43,817 nt of DNA from an uncultured Lachnospiraceae bacterium (GCA_945919075.1 CAMEIX010000024.1:1-43817); one strand, 5' to 3'. Shown: positions 16,138 to 25,111, numbered from the stretch's first letter. Numbers and translations are program-made. Notes: generated from the sequence alone by a model not told the origin.

Positions 16138-17901
16138 TCACAGTGGAAGGCTGTCTGCAACGCAGAGTGCACCAAAACCTACTCTTTCGTTAGGATAAAC
16201 AGATTCTCCCCGGATAGGTCTGGCTCCGCGCCGTAAATATGCCTTCACTTTTTCCCCATACAAAAAACGGTCATTTTCCATCACAATTCCCCACTCCATC
16301 ATAAGGGCCGCAGAACCGGTAACAAAAGGTGTGGCGAAGCTGGTTCCGGTAAAGCCTGCATATCCCCCGAAACGTTCGGGAGCCGCCACATTGACGCCGG
16401 GTGCGACCAAATCCGGTTTTATATTTTTATTTAGCAGGCTGGATCTTTCTGCTGCATCATAACCGAATCTTCCATAGTTATATCCCCTGCCCGAAAAATC
16501 TGCATAAGCATCATACACACTGTCATACGCACCCACCGTTACAACCTTTGAAGCTGTGGACGGTATGGTTAATGTAACATCCGGCGTGGGTTCCAAAAAG
16601 CCGGTGCGCCCGCTCCGGATGGACCTGCTTGGCAGATAGTAGGAAAAACTTCCCGACACAGCCTCCCTGACTGTAAGGATGAAGGTCCATTCTCCCGGTG
16701 TAATATAATTGCCTTCGGGAATAAAATCAAAAAAGATCTCCGATAAAACAGCATAGGGAGTGGGTTCCCCTGCATAAACCAGAATTCTGGTATTCTCCAT
16801 CTCCCATACTTCTTTTCCGGTAAAGTCGTAGGGAAACTCCCGAATTTCACCTGCAGGAGACCTTAGGGCAACCTTATAAGAATTGATGGCATTGGTCCAT
16901 AATTGTACGCTTAGAGCCGTTTCATAATCTCCCATGGCAAGAATCGTTCTCCGCTCCTCCATGCTCTCCACATTTCCCTGTGCATGCCCGGCGGAATAAG
17001 CCTCATTTCCACTGCCCACACAAATTACATTCCGGCCGATTTCCGCAATGTTATCCATAAACCGTTCCAGTAAAGAAGAGCCGTTGTGGGAACCATAGGT
17101 ATTTCCGAAGCTTAAATTAATGGCAACCGCCCTGTTCATGTTCTGTGCTTTTTTCACCACATAAGTAAGGGCCCGCATCAGTTCCGTGGTCCTTGGAAAA
17201 GAATCCGCCTTGGGAAACCCCAGCTTTACAATAAGCAGCTCACTTCCCGGTGCCACTCCCTCGTATTCCTCACTGCTTCCTGCGGCAATTCCGGCCACTG
17301 CTGTGCCGTGTCCGGTAGTGTCTGCGGAAGGAATCCTTAGTTCTCCGCGGAGTGCGGCATCAATTTGTTCCCTTGAAAATTCTCCACCTTGCAGGAACCC
17401 TTCCGGCGGCTTGTAGGCATCACTTTCCCCTAAGGACTGGTCCCATAACGCCAGTATTCTGGTACTTCCGTCCGGGTTTCTGAAATTCACATTGGTAAAA
17501 TCAATACCGGAGTCAATCACTGCCACAATCACTCCCCTGCCACTTAAAAACGGCTGCCTTTGCGTGACCGGAGGAATGCAGGATGCATCCAGTTCTTCCG
17601 ATTGTGCAAAAAACAACCGTTTAGGCTTTTCCACATATTCTATTTGTTCGTTTTCTACAATCTGTTCAATCTGTATTTCCGGTACTGTTAATATGGCATA
17701 CCCGGCAATCAAATCTTCTGCTTCCACGCCCATTTCCCTGATATTATCCAGATTTCCGTTGTACTTCACAATCAGTTCCCAGGTTCTGGTAGTCTGATCA
17801 AAACCCACATTCAGATTTTCACTTCTTTCGCGCTCCGGCTCGGATGTATTTAGTGCCAGCAAAAGCTGTGACTCCAGTTTTTGATTCTCCATAAATCTCA
17901 C
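16138..17901 (-). CDS. Subtilisin-like serine protease, Csp-like S8 family
   Basis: 587 aa from a GTG at 17901; an ATG nine bases later (17892) is an equally likely start, and neither has an ideal ribosome site. An N-terminal inhibitor-like prodomain spans about residues 1-100. The triad is intact: VIDSGID (Asp130), TGHGTAVAG (His198) and GTSFATP (Ser521). A beta-rich insertion lies between His and Ser (about 300-450), as in the clostridial germination proteases CspB/CspC. There is no signal peptide. It ends 26 bases before the GTPase-nuclease gene and follows the M18 peptidase by 38. A germination role is not supported by any adjacent spore gene; general intracellular or surface proteolysis is possible. 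Confidence 0.9.
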   Translation of the reverse strand: MRFMENQKLESQLLLALNTSEPERERSENLNVGFDQTTRTWELIVKYNGNLDNIREMGVEAEDLIAGYAILTVPEIQIEQIVENEQIEYVEKPKRLFFAQSEELDASCIPPVTQRQPFLSGRGVIVAVIDSGIDFTNVNFRNPDGSTRILALWDQSLGESDAYKPPEGFLQGGEFSREQIDAALRGELRIPSADTTGHGTAVAGIAAGSSEEYEGVAPGSELLIVKLGFPKADSFPRTTELMRALTYVVKKAQNMNRAVAINLSFGNTYGSHNGSSLLERFMDNIAEIGRNVICVGSGNEAYSAGHAQGNVESMEERRTILAMGDYETALSVQLWTNAINSYKVALRSPAGEIREFPYDFTGKEVWEMENTRILVYAGEPTPYAVLSEIFFDFIPEGNYITPGEWTFILTVREAVSGSFSYYLPSRSIRSGRTGFLEPTPDVTLTIPSTASKVVTVGAYDSVYDAYADFSGRGYNYGRFGYDAAERSSLLNKNIKPDLVAPGVNVAAPERFGGYAGFTGTSFATPFVTGSAALMMEWGIVMENDRFLYGEKVKAYLRRGARPIRGESVYPNERVGFGALCVADSLPL

Positions 17902-17939
17902 GTTCTCTTTTTGTTTAATTTATGAAGTCCGGGACATTT

Positions 17940-19253
17940 TCATTCCCCTTTGTAGAATTCTTCAAACACTGCAACTAAATAGGCGGTGTCCTTTGCGCCC
18001 GCGGTTTCCACCGCAGAATGCATGGCAAGCTGCGGAAGCCCCACATCCACCGTAGGCACGGAAAGATGGGAAGTGGAGATATTCCCCAAAGTGGATCCTC
18101 CTAAAACATCAGAGCGGTTTGTATAACTTTGTACCGGCACCCCTGCCTTTTTGCACAATAATTTCATGACTGCTGCCGTCTTTGCATCGGTAGTATATTT
18201 CTGGCTTCCATGATACTTGATGACCGGGCCGCCATTTAAGACAGGGCGGTTGGTGGGGTCCGCTTTCTCCGGATGATTGGGGTGAAGAGCATGGGCATTA
18301 TCGGCAGAGATAAAGAGACTGCCGGCTAACATCTGCTTCAGCCAGCCACTGCTTTTGCCAAAACCTGACCCAATCCGTTCCACCACATCGGAAAGAAAAG
18401 TAGAATCTGCTCCCTGTGCGGTACTGCTGCCCACCTCTTCGTTATCAAAAACAATACAGAGATTGGCATAGTCCTGCGCCTGCGCTTTTACCATAGCCTG
18501 ACCGGCTGCAAAAACACATTGCAGGTCATCCAGTCTTGGAGCAAGAATATACTCTTCCTCACTTCCGATCTGACATCCCTTCTCCCGCACATACACAAAC
18601 AAATCATAGGAGAGAATATCCTCTTCCTTCACACGGTCGGCTTCATCTCTTTCCTTGGCTTCACGGTTTAATTCCTCCGCCAGAAGGGACTTAAGCCCCT
18701 TTCCATCCCTGGTTCCAAAAAGTGGCAGCATATCCACCTGAGGATTATACTCCACTCCCTTATTCATATCCCGGTTCATGTGAATTGCCAAATTGGGAAT
18801 AACCAAGAGATTACGCGGAATCGAAACCAGTCTGCATCGGGTCTTGCCATCTTTTTCAATCATGACTCTTCCGGCAATGGATAAGGGGCGGTCTAACCAG
18901 GTACTTAAAATCATTCCACCATATTTTTCCGTATTCAGGCGGGTGTAGTTTTCTAAAATCATTTCTGCATTTTCTTTAATCTTAAAACAGGGAGAATCGC
19001 TATGGGTACAAATCCCATGAAATCCCTTCATTGCGTCCATGCCCTTCTTTGGAAGTGAAAAGGCAATAATGGAGGAATCATTGCGCTTTACATAGTATTT
19101 TCCGCCTTCCTTTAACTCCCACTGTTTCGTTTCTTCACATGGAATATAGCCTGCCTCCTGCCACATCTTTTCCAATTCCCGGACGGCATGACAGGCCGTA
19201 GGACTCTTTTCAATAAATGCAAATAATTCATTATTAACCCGTGTAAAATCCAT
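17940..19253 (-). CDS. M18 family aminopeptidase
   Basis: 437 aa from the ATG at 19253 (MDFTRVNNELFAF), preceded by GGGGCGGG; the longer frame to 19304 has no family support. Zinc-site motifs are THSDSPC (His and Asp), DNEEVGS and the late His in TSHLSV. NGGPVIKYHGSQKYTTDA is a strong family signature. M18 enzymes are cytosolic dodecameric metallopeptidases that remove N-terminal acidic or neutral residues from peptides. It lies between a GNAT gene and the subtilase in the same minus-strand run and would finish degradation of peptides released by the neighbouring proteases. Confidence 0.94.
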   Translation of the reverse strand: MDFTRVNNELFAFIEKSPTACHAVRELEKMWQEAGYIPCEETKQWELKEGGKYYVKRNDSSIIAFSLPKKGMDAMKGFHGICTHSDSPCFKIKENAEMILENYTRLNTEKYGGMILSTWLDRPLSIAGRVMIEKDGKTRCRLVSIPRNLLVIPNLAIHMNRDMNKGVEYNPQVDMLPLFGTRDGKGLKSLLAEELNREAKERDEADRVKEEDILSYDLFVYVREKGCQIGSEEEYILAPRLDDLQCVFAAGQAMVKAQAQDYANLCIVFDNEEVGSSTAQGADSTFLSDVVERIGSGFGKSSGWLKQMLAGSLFISADNAHALHPNHPEKADPTNRPVLNGGPVIKYHGSQKYTTDAKTAAVMKLLCKKAGVPVQSYTNRSDVLGGSTLGNISTSHLSVPTVDVGLPQLAMHSAVETAGAKDTAYLVAVFEEFYKGE

Positions 19254-19306
19254 AACTTGTTTCCCGCCCCTTGTGCGGAGCAATCCTTTCTTAGCCGATA
19301 TCAACC

Positions 19307-19777
19307 TTACAAAATGGTTTCCATTCCAATCTTCTGGGGTTTTAATCCACAGGATTCGTAGAACTTCATGGCACTCTCATTACAGCTCCATACATTTAAG
19401 GTTACATTGTAACATCCCTGCTTTTTTGCAAATTCCAGAACTGCCTCGTACAAAGCCTTTCCAATATGTTTTCCCCGCAGATTTTCATCCACACAAAGGT
19501 CATCAATATAAAGCGTATCCATTTTGTTAAATGCATCCGTCCCCGGATGTCTTTGAAAAATGCAAAACGCGTATCCCACCAGTTTGTCTTCCTCATCCAC
19601 TGCTGCGAAAACCGGAGTTTCCTCATCTTCCAGAATGGCCTTTATTTCCTCATCATTATATTTTTTGGCACCGTCACGAAAAAGGTCCGGTCTTCCCAAA
19701 TGATGAACGCTGCATACCTGGTAAAGTAAACTGTTAATCTCAGGTATATCTTTCTCCATTGCACGTCTGATATTCAT
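19307..19777 (-). CDS. GNAT family N-acetyltransferase
   Basis: 156 aa, a full single GNAT domain. Motif A, LRGKHIGKALYEAVLEFAKK (about residues 100-119), contains the R/Q-x-x-G-x-G/A acetyl-CoA loop, and NVWSCNESAMKFYESCGL is motif B with the closing strand. The start overlaps the Cys-rich peptide gene by four bases (ATGA). The acceptor cannot be told from sequence; small-molecule and N-terminal protein acetylation are both possible. Confidence 0.9.
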   Translation of the reverse strand: MNIRRAMEKDIPEINSLLYQVCSVHHLGRPDLFRDGAKKYNDEEIKAILEDEETPVFAAVDEEDKLVGYAFCIFQRHPGTDAFNKMDTLYIDDLCVDENLRGKHIGKALYEAVLEFAKKQGCYNVTLNVWSCNESAMKFYESCGLKPQKIGMETIL

Positions 19778-19959
19778 AAGTTTTCCCTCTTTTCTTTTGA
19801 AAAATTACAGTTTCCGCCACAGCCTGCGCAATCACACCCGCAGGGGCTTTTGCCTTTTTTCTTATCTTTAATCATTTTTATAAGAATTAACGTAACAACC
19901 AGAAGTAACACCAATGCTACCACGATTGTTCCTAAGTTTGCTAAAATCCAATCCATCAT
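19774..19959 (-). CDS. FeoB-associated Cys-rich membrane protein
   Basis: 61 aa. A single transmembrane helix (about residues 7-28, IVVALVLLLVVTLILIKMI) is followed by a basic stretch and a Cys cluster, CGCDCAGCGGNC. This matches the small peptides usually encoded with FeoB ferrous-iron transporters. No feoA or feoB is nearby; instead it overlaps nudC by four bases and the GNAT gene by four bases. Either it serves a distant Feo system or it has another metal or redox role. Confidence 0.85.
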   Translation of the reverse strand: MMDWILANLGTIVVALVLLLVVTLILIKMIKDKKKGKSPCGCDCAGCGGNCNFSKEKRENL

Positions 19960-20810
19960 TCCGTTCTCTTCCGCCCATTTCCTTTTTCCTTGAAAACCTT
20001 CATCATTTCACCTGTCAGGCTTGCATCGTCAGGCTGTAAAATAATGTCCTCTCTTTCGGTAAAACAGGCCATTTTTAACTCTTCTTCGTCTATCTTTATG
20101 GTATCGTCCCCATCCACATCACAGAAAAATCCCATTAAGATATCGTTCGCCATTCCCCATGGCTGGGACTTGTAATACCGGATATTTTTGACCTTAAGCC
20201 CCGTCTCTTCCATGACCTCTCTTTGGACTGTCTCTTCAAGGGTCTCACCGATTTCCGTAAAACCTGCCACCAGCGCATTATGTGCAAAACCTGTCCGGTA
20301 GCGGGTCAGAAGCAGTTTATTTCCATTTGTAACCCCTACAATAACCGCCGGCATGATTCTGGGGTATGCCGTATAATTACAGGCATTGCAACACATGGCT
20401 CGCTCTTTTGGGGAATGCTGCATCTTCTTACCGCACCTTCCGCAAAACTGACTGTCACGATACCAGTCCGCCAGATGTTTTCCCGTCATTGCCGCAAATT
20501 GCCTGTATTTTGGGATTTTTTCTTCCCCACGCACATCACGTATTGACAAAAACCAAAATCCTTCCGGTAATTCTTTTAAATCCGAAATCCAAAGAAAATA
20601 CCGTTCTTCCCCTACACAAAACAGATAGCGATAGAGTTCCGTTTCTTCCGGTTCCAGCGTTTTCATATCGGATACTTTCGGAAATTCCATACTTTCTTTG
20701 GAAACCAATATAAGATTTCCTTCCAGGCAAAGTACAATATCACTTGCTTTGGGAACTGCATCCGGTCTATATCCATTATCCATTTTGTAGGGGAAGATAT
20801 CCTGTATCAT
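19956..20810 (-). CDS. nudC: NAD(+) diphosphatase (NudC-type Nudix hydrolase)
   Basis: 284 aa. A zinc ribbon with two Cys pairs (CGRCGKKM, then CCNACNYTAYPR) precedes the Nudix fold. The Nudix box GFTEIGETLEETVQREVMEE is complete. The NudC hallmark SQPW is present, but the following PFP is replaced by GMA, a change I believe common in clostridial members. NudC hydrolyses NAD(H) to NMN(H) and AMP and removes NAD caps from RNA. It is the gene after htrA (18-base gap) and overlaps the Cys-rich peptide gene. De-capping would fit an RNA-quality theme in this gene run, but that is speculation. Confidence 0.93.
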   Translation of the reverse strand: MIQDIFPYKMDNGYRPDAVPKASDIVLCLEGNLILVSKESMEFPKVSDMKTLEPEETELYRYLFCVGEERYFLWISDLKELPEGFWFLSIRDVRGEEKIPKYRQFAAMTGKHLADWYRDSQFCGRCGKKMQHSPKERAMCCNACNYTAYPRIMPAVIVGVTNGNKLLLTRYRTGFAHNALVAGFTEIGETLEETVQREVMEETGLKVKNIRYYKSQPWGMANDILMGFFCDVDGDDTIKIDEEELKMACFTEREDIILQPDDASLTGEMMKVFKEKGNGRKRTE

Positions 20811-20828
20811 CTTTGTACTCCTGTAAGG

Positions 20829-22094
20829 TTATTCGGCAGGTCGTTTTCCGAGCATGACTTTAATCACTTTTTCTTTATATTCTCCATCTTCATTTCGGCT
20901 GATGGTTATCTCCACGGTTTCATAGGGACTGTAATAAGTCAGCCTGTCTCGAAGTTCTTCCGCGGTTTTAATTTTTACGGCATCCATTTTTACAATGATG
21001 TCCCCTTTGCGGATACCGGCAATATAAGCAGGTGTTCCTTCTTCCACCTCGGATACATAAACCCCCTGAGGCATACCAAAAACCTCAGAAGTTTCCGAGT
21101 CTACGGTCTTCGGATATAATCCAAGATAGCCGCTTTCCCCATCTTCATTCTTGGTTCTGGTTTCATAGGACATCAGATCCTGTAAAATGGGTTGCGCTGC
21201 GGAAATCGGAATGGCATAACCGATACCTTCAATAGAGGTTCCTCCAATCTTGTTGGAATTGATACCGATGACCTGTCCCTGCATATTAATCAGTGCACCA
21301 CCGGAGTTTCCGGGATTAATTGCTGCATCAGTCTGGATAAAGATACCGGTGGAACCATCACTTAATTCCACTTCCCGGTTCAATGCACTGACATAACCGC
21401 CGGTTACAGACTGTCCGTAACCCAAGGCATTACCGATTGCTACAACAGGCTCTCCTAACTTTAAGGCATCGGAATCACCCAGTTTTGCCACGTGAATTTC
21501 CTCTTTCGTGGAATCCTTCATTTTGTCCTTGGAAACCGCGATAACCGCAAGATCCATATCCGCATCGGTTCCCTTTACAACTGCTTCTACTTCTTCATCA
21601 TCCACAAAGTGTACCGTAAGTTTTTTGGCATCTTCAATTACATGGTAGTTCGTTGCAATCAAAAGTTCATCGTCATTTTCCCCCACAATAATACCAGAGC
21701 CACTGGCACTGCCTGTTTGCTCATATATATTTCCGTAATAGGGGATATATTCTACATATTCATTCGCAATGGAAACCATGGCAGGCATCATTTCTTCCAC
21801 AACTTTTGTCATATCCGTACGATAGTTGATTGTCTGCGCAGAATTGGAAACGGAAATCACACTCTCCTCTTTTTCAATCTCACTTAAAATCCAATCCTTC
21901 AGTTCCTCCATGTCAGCCGAAATCTCATCCGCATCTTTTTCATCTAATTCCCCGATTATTACGGTATCCCTTGTTTTTGCAAAGGTATCCGTCAGTTCGG
22001 TCACCAGATAAAAACCACCTCCGGCACAAAGTCCGAAACATAATCCCAAACATATGCTGAGTAAAATTTTTCGAAAAGTTCTTCCCTTACTCAT
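20829..22094 (-). CDS. HtrA/DegP-family membrane-anchored serine protease with PDZ domain
   Basis: 421 aa. One N-terminal membrane anchor (about residues 9-31) puts the enzyme outside the membrane. The trypsin-like domain has His151 (TNYHVIED), Asp181 (DMDLAVIAV) and Ser264 (PGNSGGAL). A C-terminal PDZ domain follows from about 320 (GVYVSEVEEGTPAYIAGIRK). HtrA proteins degrade or refold damaged secreted proteins. The start codon overlaps the stop of the DUF4353 gene by one base (TAATG), so it is coupled to the polyphosphate/DUF4956/DUF4353 unit and may police its exported products. Confidence 0.95.
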   Translation of the reverse strand: MSKGRTFRKILLSICLGLCFGLCAGGGFYLVTELTDTFAKTRDTVIIGELDEKDADEISADMEELKDWILSEIEKEESVISVSNSAQTINYRTDMTKVVEEMMPAMVSIANEYVEYIPYYGNIYEQTGSASGSGIIVGENDDELLIATNYHVIEDAKKLTVHFVDDEEVEAVVKGTDADMDLAVIAVSKDKMKDSTKEEIHVAKLGDSDALKLGEPVVAIGNALGYGQSVTGGYVSALNREVELSDGSTGIFIQTDAAINPGNSGGALINMQGQVIGINSNKIGGTSIEGIGYAIPISAAQPILQDLMSYETRTKNEDGESGYLGLYPKTVDSETSEVFGMPQGVYVSEVEEGTPAYIAGIRKGDIIVKMDAVKIKTAEELRDRLTYYSPYETVEITISRNEDGEYKEKVIKVMLGKRPAE

Positions 22095-23599
22095 TATAAA
22101 TCATCTTCCTTTCCATTCTCGTTTTGTGGTCTATTTTGCTTTTCCGGCCGGTTCTCCATGTCCGGCTTTTCAGGTTTATCTCCCCATTCTCCACGGTCAT
22201 GCATACCGCCCTGACCTTTTCCTCCGAAACCGGTTCCTTCACCATAAATGAGTTCATCCATCACAATTGTCTGACTATCATTTCCAATTGTCAATACATA
22301 ATTCTTTCCAACCTCAATTTCCGGACAGCTGACTACCACCGAATTAAATTTTGCAGTCGGTTCGTAGGAAATCAGTTCCACTCCCTCTTCCGTAGAAAGC
22401 GTAATTCTTGTTCCTGCTTCATAACTTGTCTGGGTATTCACTAAAATAGAGCCCTGGGTGGAAGTATTTCCAAAATTCTCTGACATGCCTCCGGATCCTG
22501 CTGCCAGCACAATTCCTCCGGTAATCTGTCCTCCATACTCATAATCAATTGCCCCGTTACCGCTTCTTTCCGGACCGGATACATAGACTTCGCCTCCCGC
22601 AACATAGAGATAGCCATTGGAGTCCAATCCATCTCCTTCCGCACGCACCGTGGTTTTTCCGCCGGTAATCAGAATATAAATAGTCGCCTGTCTGTTATCA
22701 GAAGCCGCATTCAGTCCGTCATCACCGGAAACAATAGATATTTCCCCGCCGGCAATCTCAATTACCTTCGCTTCCATTCCTTCATAACTCTCTGTGATAT
22801 TAACATTTCCACCTGCAATGTAAATAAAGCCCTTGCCCTCATCCTGATTGTCGGAATGGAGTCCGTCCTTAACGCAGGAAATTTCTACATTCCCATTCGC
22901 TATCCGTATACTGTCCTTTCCTTCTATTCCATGTTTGGCTGAGGCAATATCATACGTTCCGCCTGTTATGACCAGGTCATCCTTACTGACAATACCGCTT
23001 CCCGTTTCGGAATCAATTTTCAAATCTCCCGAGCCGTTTAATGTCAGATCGCATTTTGAAAAAATGGCTCCATCAATATTATTCTCGTCAATTTCCAGAA
23101 ACTCACCGGTATTTTTTATGGTATTATTGCTTCCGTTTGCAAGTGTAATAAATACTTTATCTGCCTGTTTGAGATAGATTGGAGCGCCACCGTCATTCTG
23201 AATACTTACATCATCCAGGATTAAACGGACCTTTTCCTGTTCCCCTGCTTCCACTACAATACTTCCCGTAAATTCTCCGGACAGAAGATATTCTCCTTCT
23301 GCGGTAATGGTAATCTGATTCTCTGCAATCAGAACACTCTCCTCCCCACAAACCGCCGTATTACCGGTCAGAGTAATGGAAACACATTTCGATTCTTCAT
23401 AACCGACTTCCAAATCTCTGTCGGTAAACATTTCCTCATAAGATTTGACCTCCACACTGCCGTCAACAATCCCGGAAGATGCCGAATCCACAATCGTATC
23501 TTTCGGATTTGTATCCATTACCTCACCGTTGGATGTCTTTGTGCATCCGCTAAATAGCATTGTAAGGGTCAAAAGCAAAATAACACTTTTCCTTTTCAT
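22094..23599 (-). CDS. DUF4353 carbohydrate-binding-like lipoprotein
   Basis: 501 aa. The N-terminus is a lipoprotein signal: KRKSVILLLTLTMLFSGC with the lipobox Cys at about residue 19. The middle is a series of beta-strand repeats rich in GGxV/GGEI turns (IRIANGNVEIS, IYIAGGNVNI, IEIAGGEISI, LYVAGGEVYV), predicted to form a right-handed beta helix. The tail is a low-complexity Gly/Glu/Lys/Asn/Pro segment. DUF4353 proteins are annotated as carbohydrate-binding and often co-occur with VTC and DUF4956 proteins, as here. It would display on the outer face of the membrane. Biochemical function is unknown. Confidence 0.9.
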   Translation of the reverse strand: MKRKSVILLLTLTMLFSGCTKTSNGEVMDTNPKDTIVDSASSGIVDGSVEVKSYEEMFTDRDLEVGYEESKCVSITLTGNTAVCGEESVLIAENQITITAEGEYLLSGEFTGSIVVEAGEQEKVRLILDDVSIQNDGGAPIYLKQADKVFITLANGSNNTIKNTGEFLEIDENNIDGAIFSKCDLTLNGSGDLKIDSETGSGIVSKDDLVITGGTYDIASAKHGIEGKDSIRIANGNVEISCVKDGLHSDNQDEGKGFIYIAGGNVNITESYEGMEAKVIEIAGGEISIVSGDDGLNAASDNRQATIYILITGGKTTVRAEGDGLDSNGYLYVAGGEVYVSGPERSGNGAIDYEYGGQITGGIVLAAGSGGMSENFGNTSTQGSILVNTQTSYEAGTRITLSTEEGVELISYEPTAKFNSVVVSCPEIEVGKNYVLTIGNDSQTIVMDELIYGEGTGFGGKGQGGMHDRGEWGDKPEKPDMENRPEKQNRPQNENGKEDDL

Positions 23600-23617
23600 A
23601 CGATACTTCCTTTCTTC

Positions 23618-24313
23618 CTACAAAGGCATTTCTCTTTCACTCTCCCTTCTGGAAATAGAAACATCCAGATTTCCGTTTCTGACACGGATTTTATCCAGAA
23701 ACTCTTTTTCCAAAGAAGGATTTATCAGTTCCACATCATATTGAAGCTTAAAAATGCTCCCCATATTAGCTGTTTTGACACTGACCAGTTCTGCTTTTCT
23801 GGTATATTTGGTCATAATATCTTCAAACACATCCGCATAATCCAGATTTTCGGGTATGGTAATCTGTAACGTCTTTATAATTCCTGCATTTTTATTCTGA
23901 CCTATATTCAAAATCTGGTAACATAACATTAACAGACTTACTATCACAGTAAAAAGCACCCCATAGGCCAGATATCCCATTCCAGTAATCAGTCCGGCAC
24001 TCATGGCAATGAATATGGCACAAATCTCTCGGGCAGTTCCCTGAGCGGAACGAAAACGTACCAGGCTGAAGGTTCCTGCCACTGCCACTCCGGCACCCAC
24101 ATTGCCATTCACCATCATAATTACCACACAGACCACAGCGGGCAAAATCCCCAATGTCATCACAAAACTCTGAGAGCTCTCGCATCGGATTTGATAGATC
24201 GCTGCCAAAAAGATGCCAATCAGAATAGATACTCCTATACAAAGTAAAAAATCTGAAACACTGATTACATTCTGTGTACTGCTGTCAAAAAGTCCTCGAA
24301 ATAAATTGTTCAT
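23618..24313 (-). CDS. DUF4956 membrane protein
   Basis: 231 aa. About four transmembrane segments occupy the first 145 residues (near 20-40, 52-70, 75-95 and 105-140). The loop VAVAGTFSLVRFRSAQGTAR is the family signature. A cytosolic alpha/beta domain (about 150-225) ends the protein. The start overlaps the VTC gene stop by four bases. DUF4956 proteins are regularly encoded beside VTC polyphosphate-polymerase-like proteins, which suggests a membrane complex. The transported or sensed compound is unknown. Confidence 0.92.
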   Translation of the reverse strand: MNNLFRGLFDSSTQNVISVSDFLLCIGVSILIGIFLAAIYQIRCESSQSFVMTLGILPAVVCVVIMMVNGNVGAGVAVAGTFSLVRFRSAQGTAREICAIFIAMSAGLITGMGYLAYGVLFTVIVSLLMLCYQILNIGQNKNAGIIKTLQITIPENLDYADVFEDIMTKYTRKAELVSVKTANMGSIFKLQYDVELINPSLEKEFLDKIRVRNGNLDVSISRRESEREMPL

Positions 24314-25011
24314 GCTGTTTTTCCTTTCTGTTTTTGTAAATAAGCAGATCCATATTTAGAAAAGGAGGTTTTAAAAATCTTTTCTGCCGATAAGAATTCT
24401 GCGAGCCATAACGGCATTGCATCGGACACCTTGACTTCCAATAGCACCCTATCCGGTTCCAGAATGGATGTACCTCCAATTTCATCACATAAAGACAAGT
24501 CCTCATCCCGCCACAAAATGTTTTCATCAAAGGTCATGCGGAAATTTTCATCTTCCTTCCCAAAGAAGGCCTCTCTCTCATAGGAAATCACCATACTTGG
24601 ACGTAACGTCTTGTAAAATTCCTTGAAGTAATCCAACTCCTCACTTATTTGACAAGGATGTGCAAGCGGAATGTCTTCATTCAGGTATGCCATAGCCTCT
24701 TCTTCCAAAGCCGCTATCCTTCTCTTATAGACAACACCCTTGTATTTCTTTTTAATCTCAATAAATACCGGTCCATCCTTTTTTGCCCTGCCATAACTTC
24801 TAAGCCTTAACTTTTCTTTATAAACCGGCCCTTCCAGTGACCTTTTAATCAGGGAATAATCCGGTGTGTCGTAATAGATGTTGCAGATGGTACTTCTTCC
24901 AAACTTATCTGCTTTCATATAGGGCTCCATAACGGAAAGCATCTTTTCCTTCTGTTTTTTCGTAATAAGATACTTGAGTTCGTAGCGCTTAAACACATTC
25001 TGATATTCCAT
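24310..25011 (-). CDS. VTC-domain protein (polyphosphate polymerase-like)
   Basis: 233 aa from the ATG at 25011, preceded by GGGAGG; the longer frame to 25047 lacks a ribosome site. VTC tunnel-fold motifs are all present: RYELKYLITKKQ, NIYYDTPDY, KEKLRLRSYG, FIEIKKKYKGVVYKRR, SYEREAFFG, MTFDENILWR, LLEVKV and the late SKYGSAYLQ. In yeast Vtc4 the matching basic residues and Glu bind nucleotide and polyphosphate. Bacterial homologues are often found with DUF4956 and CotH or DUF4353 partners. A 100-base gap after the kinase gene contains a regulator-like box and a long inverted repeat, so this gene likely opens its own transcript. Polyphosphate synthesis is inferred, not shown. Confidence 0.92.
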   Translation of the reverse strand: MEYQNVFKRYELKYLITKKQKEKMLSVMEPYMKADKFGRSTICNIYYDTPDYSLIKRSLEGPVYKEKLRLRSYGRAKKDGPVFIEIKKKYKGVVYKRRIAALEEEAMAYLNEDIPLAHPCQISEELDYFKEFYKTLRPSMVISYEREAFFGKEDENFRMTFDENILWRDEDLSLCDEIGGTSILEPDRVLLEVKVSDAMPLWLAEFLSAEKIFKTSFSKYGSAYLQKQKGKTA

Positions 25012-25037
25012 AATCTCCCTCCCGTTTAGGCAATAAT

Positions 25038-25088
25038 AAAACTGCAAACTAAAGTCAACCTTAAATTTTGACTTTAATTTACAGTTTT
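25038..25088. repeat. Near-perfect 20-bp inverted repeat between kinase and VTC genes
   Basis: The arms at 25038-25057 and 25069-25088 match at 18 of 20 positions with an 11-base loop. The T-run after the plus-strand reading (TTTTTATATTTTTTTT) is strong although no plus-strand gene leads into it. On the minus strand it follows the kinase stop and could act as a terminator or operator. It encloses the AACCTTAA box. Confidence 0.6.
25046..25064 (-). promoter_or_regulatory. Candidate response-regulator box before the VTC operon
   Basis: AACCTTAA at 25057-25064 (TTAAGGTT on the coding strand) has a 6-of-8 partner, AAACTAAA, exactly 11 bp away at 25046-25053. The same box occurs as a perfect 11-bp-phased pair before the response-regulator gene. 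A TTGACT that could be a -35 box overlaps it. Confidence 0.4.
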
Positions 25089-25111
25089 TATATTTTTTTT
25101 AGATTTTGCTT

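Noticed and set aside
16138..17901. Naming the subtilase CspC or CspB
   Set aside because: The insertion pattern is Csp-like but the triad is intact and no spore or germination gene is nearby, so only the family is stated.
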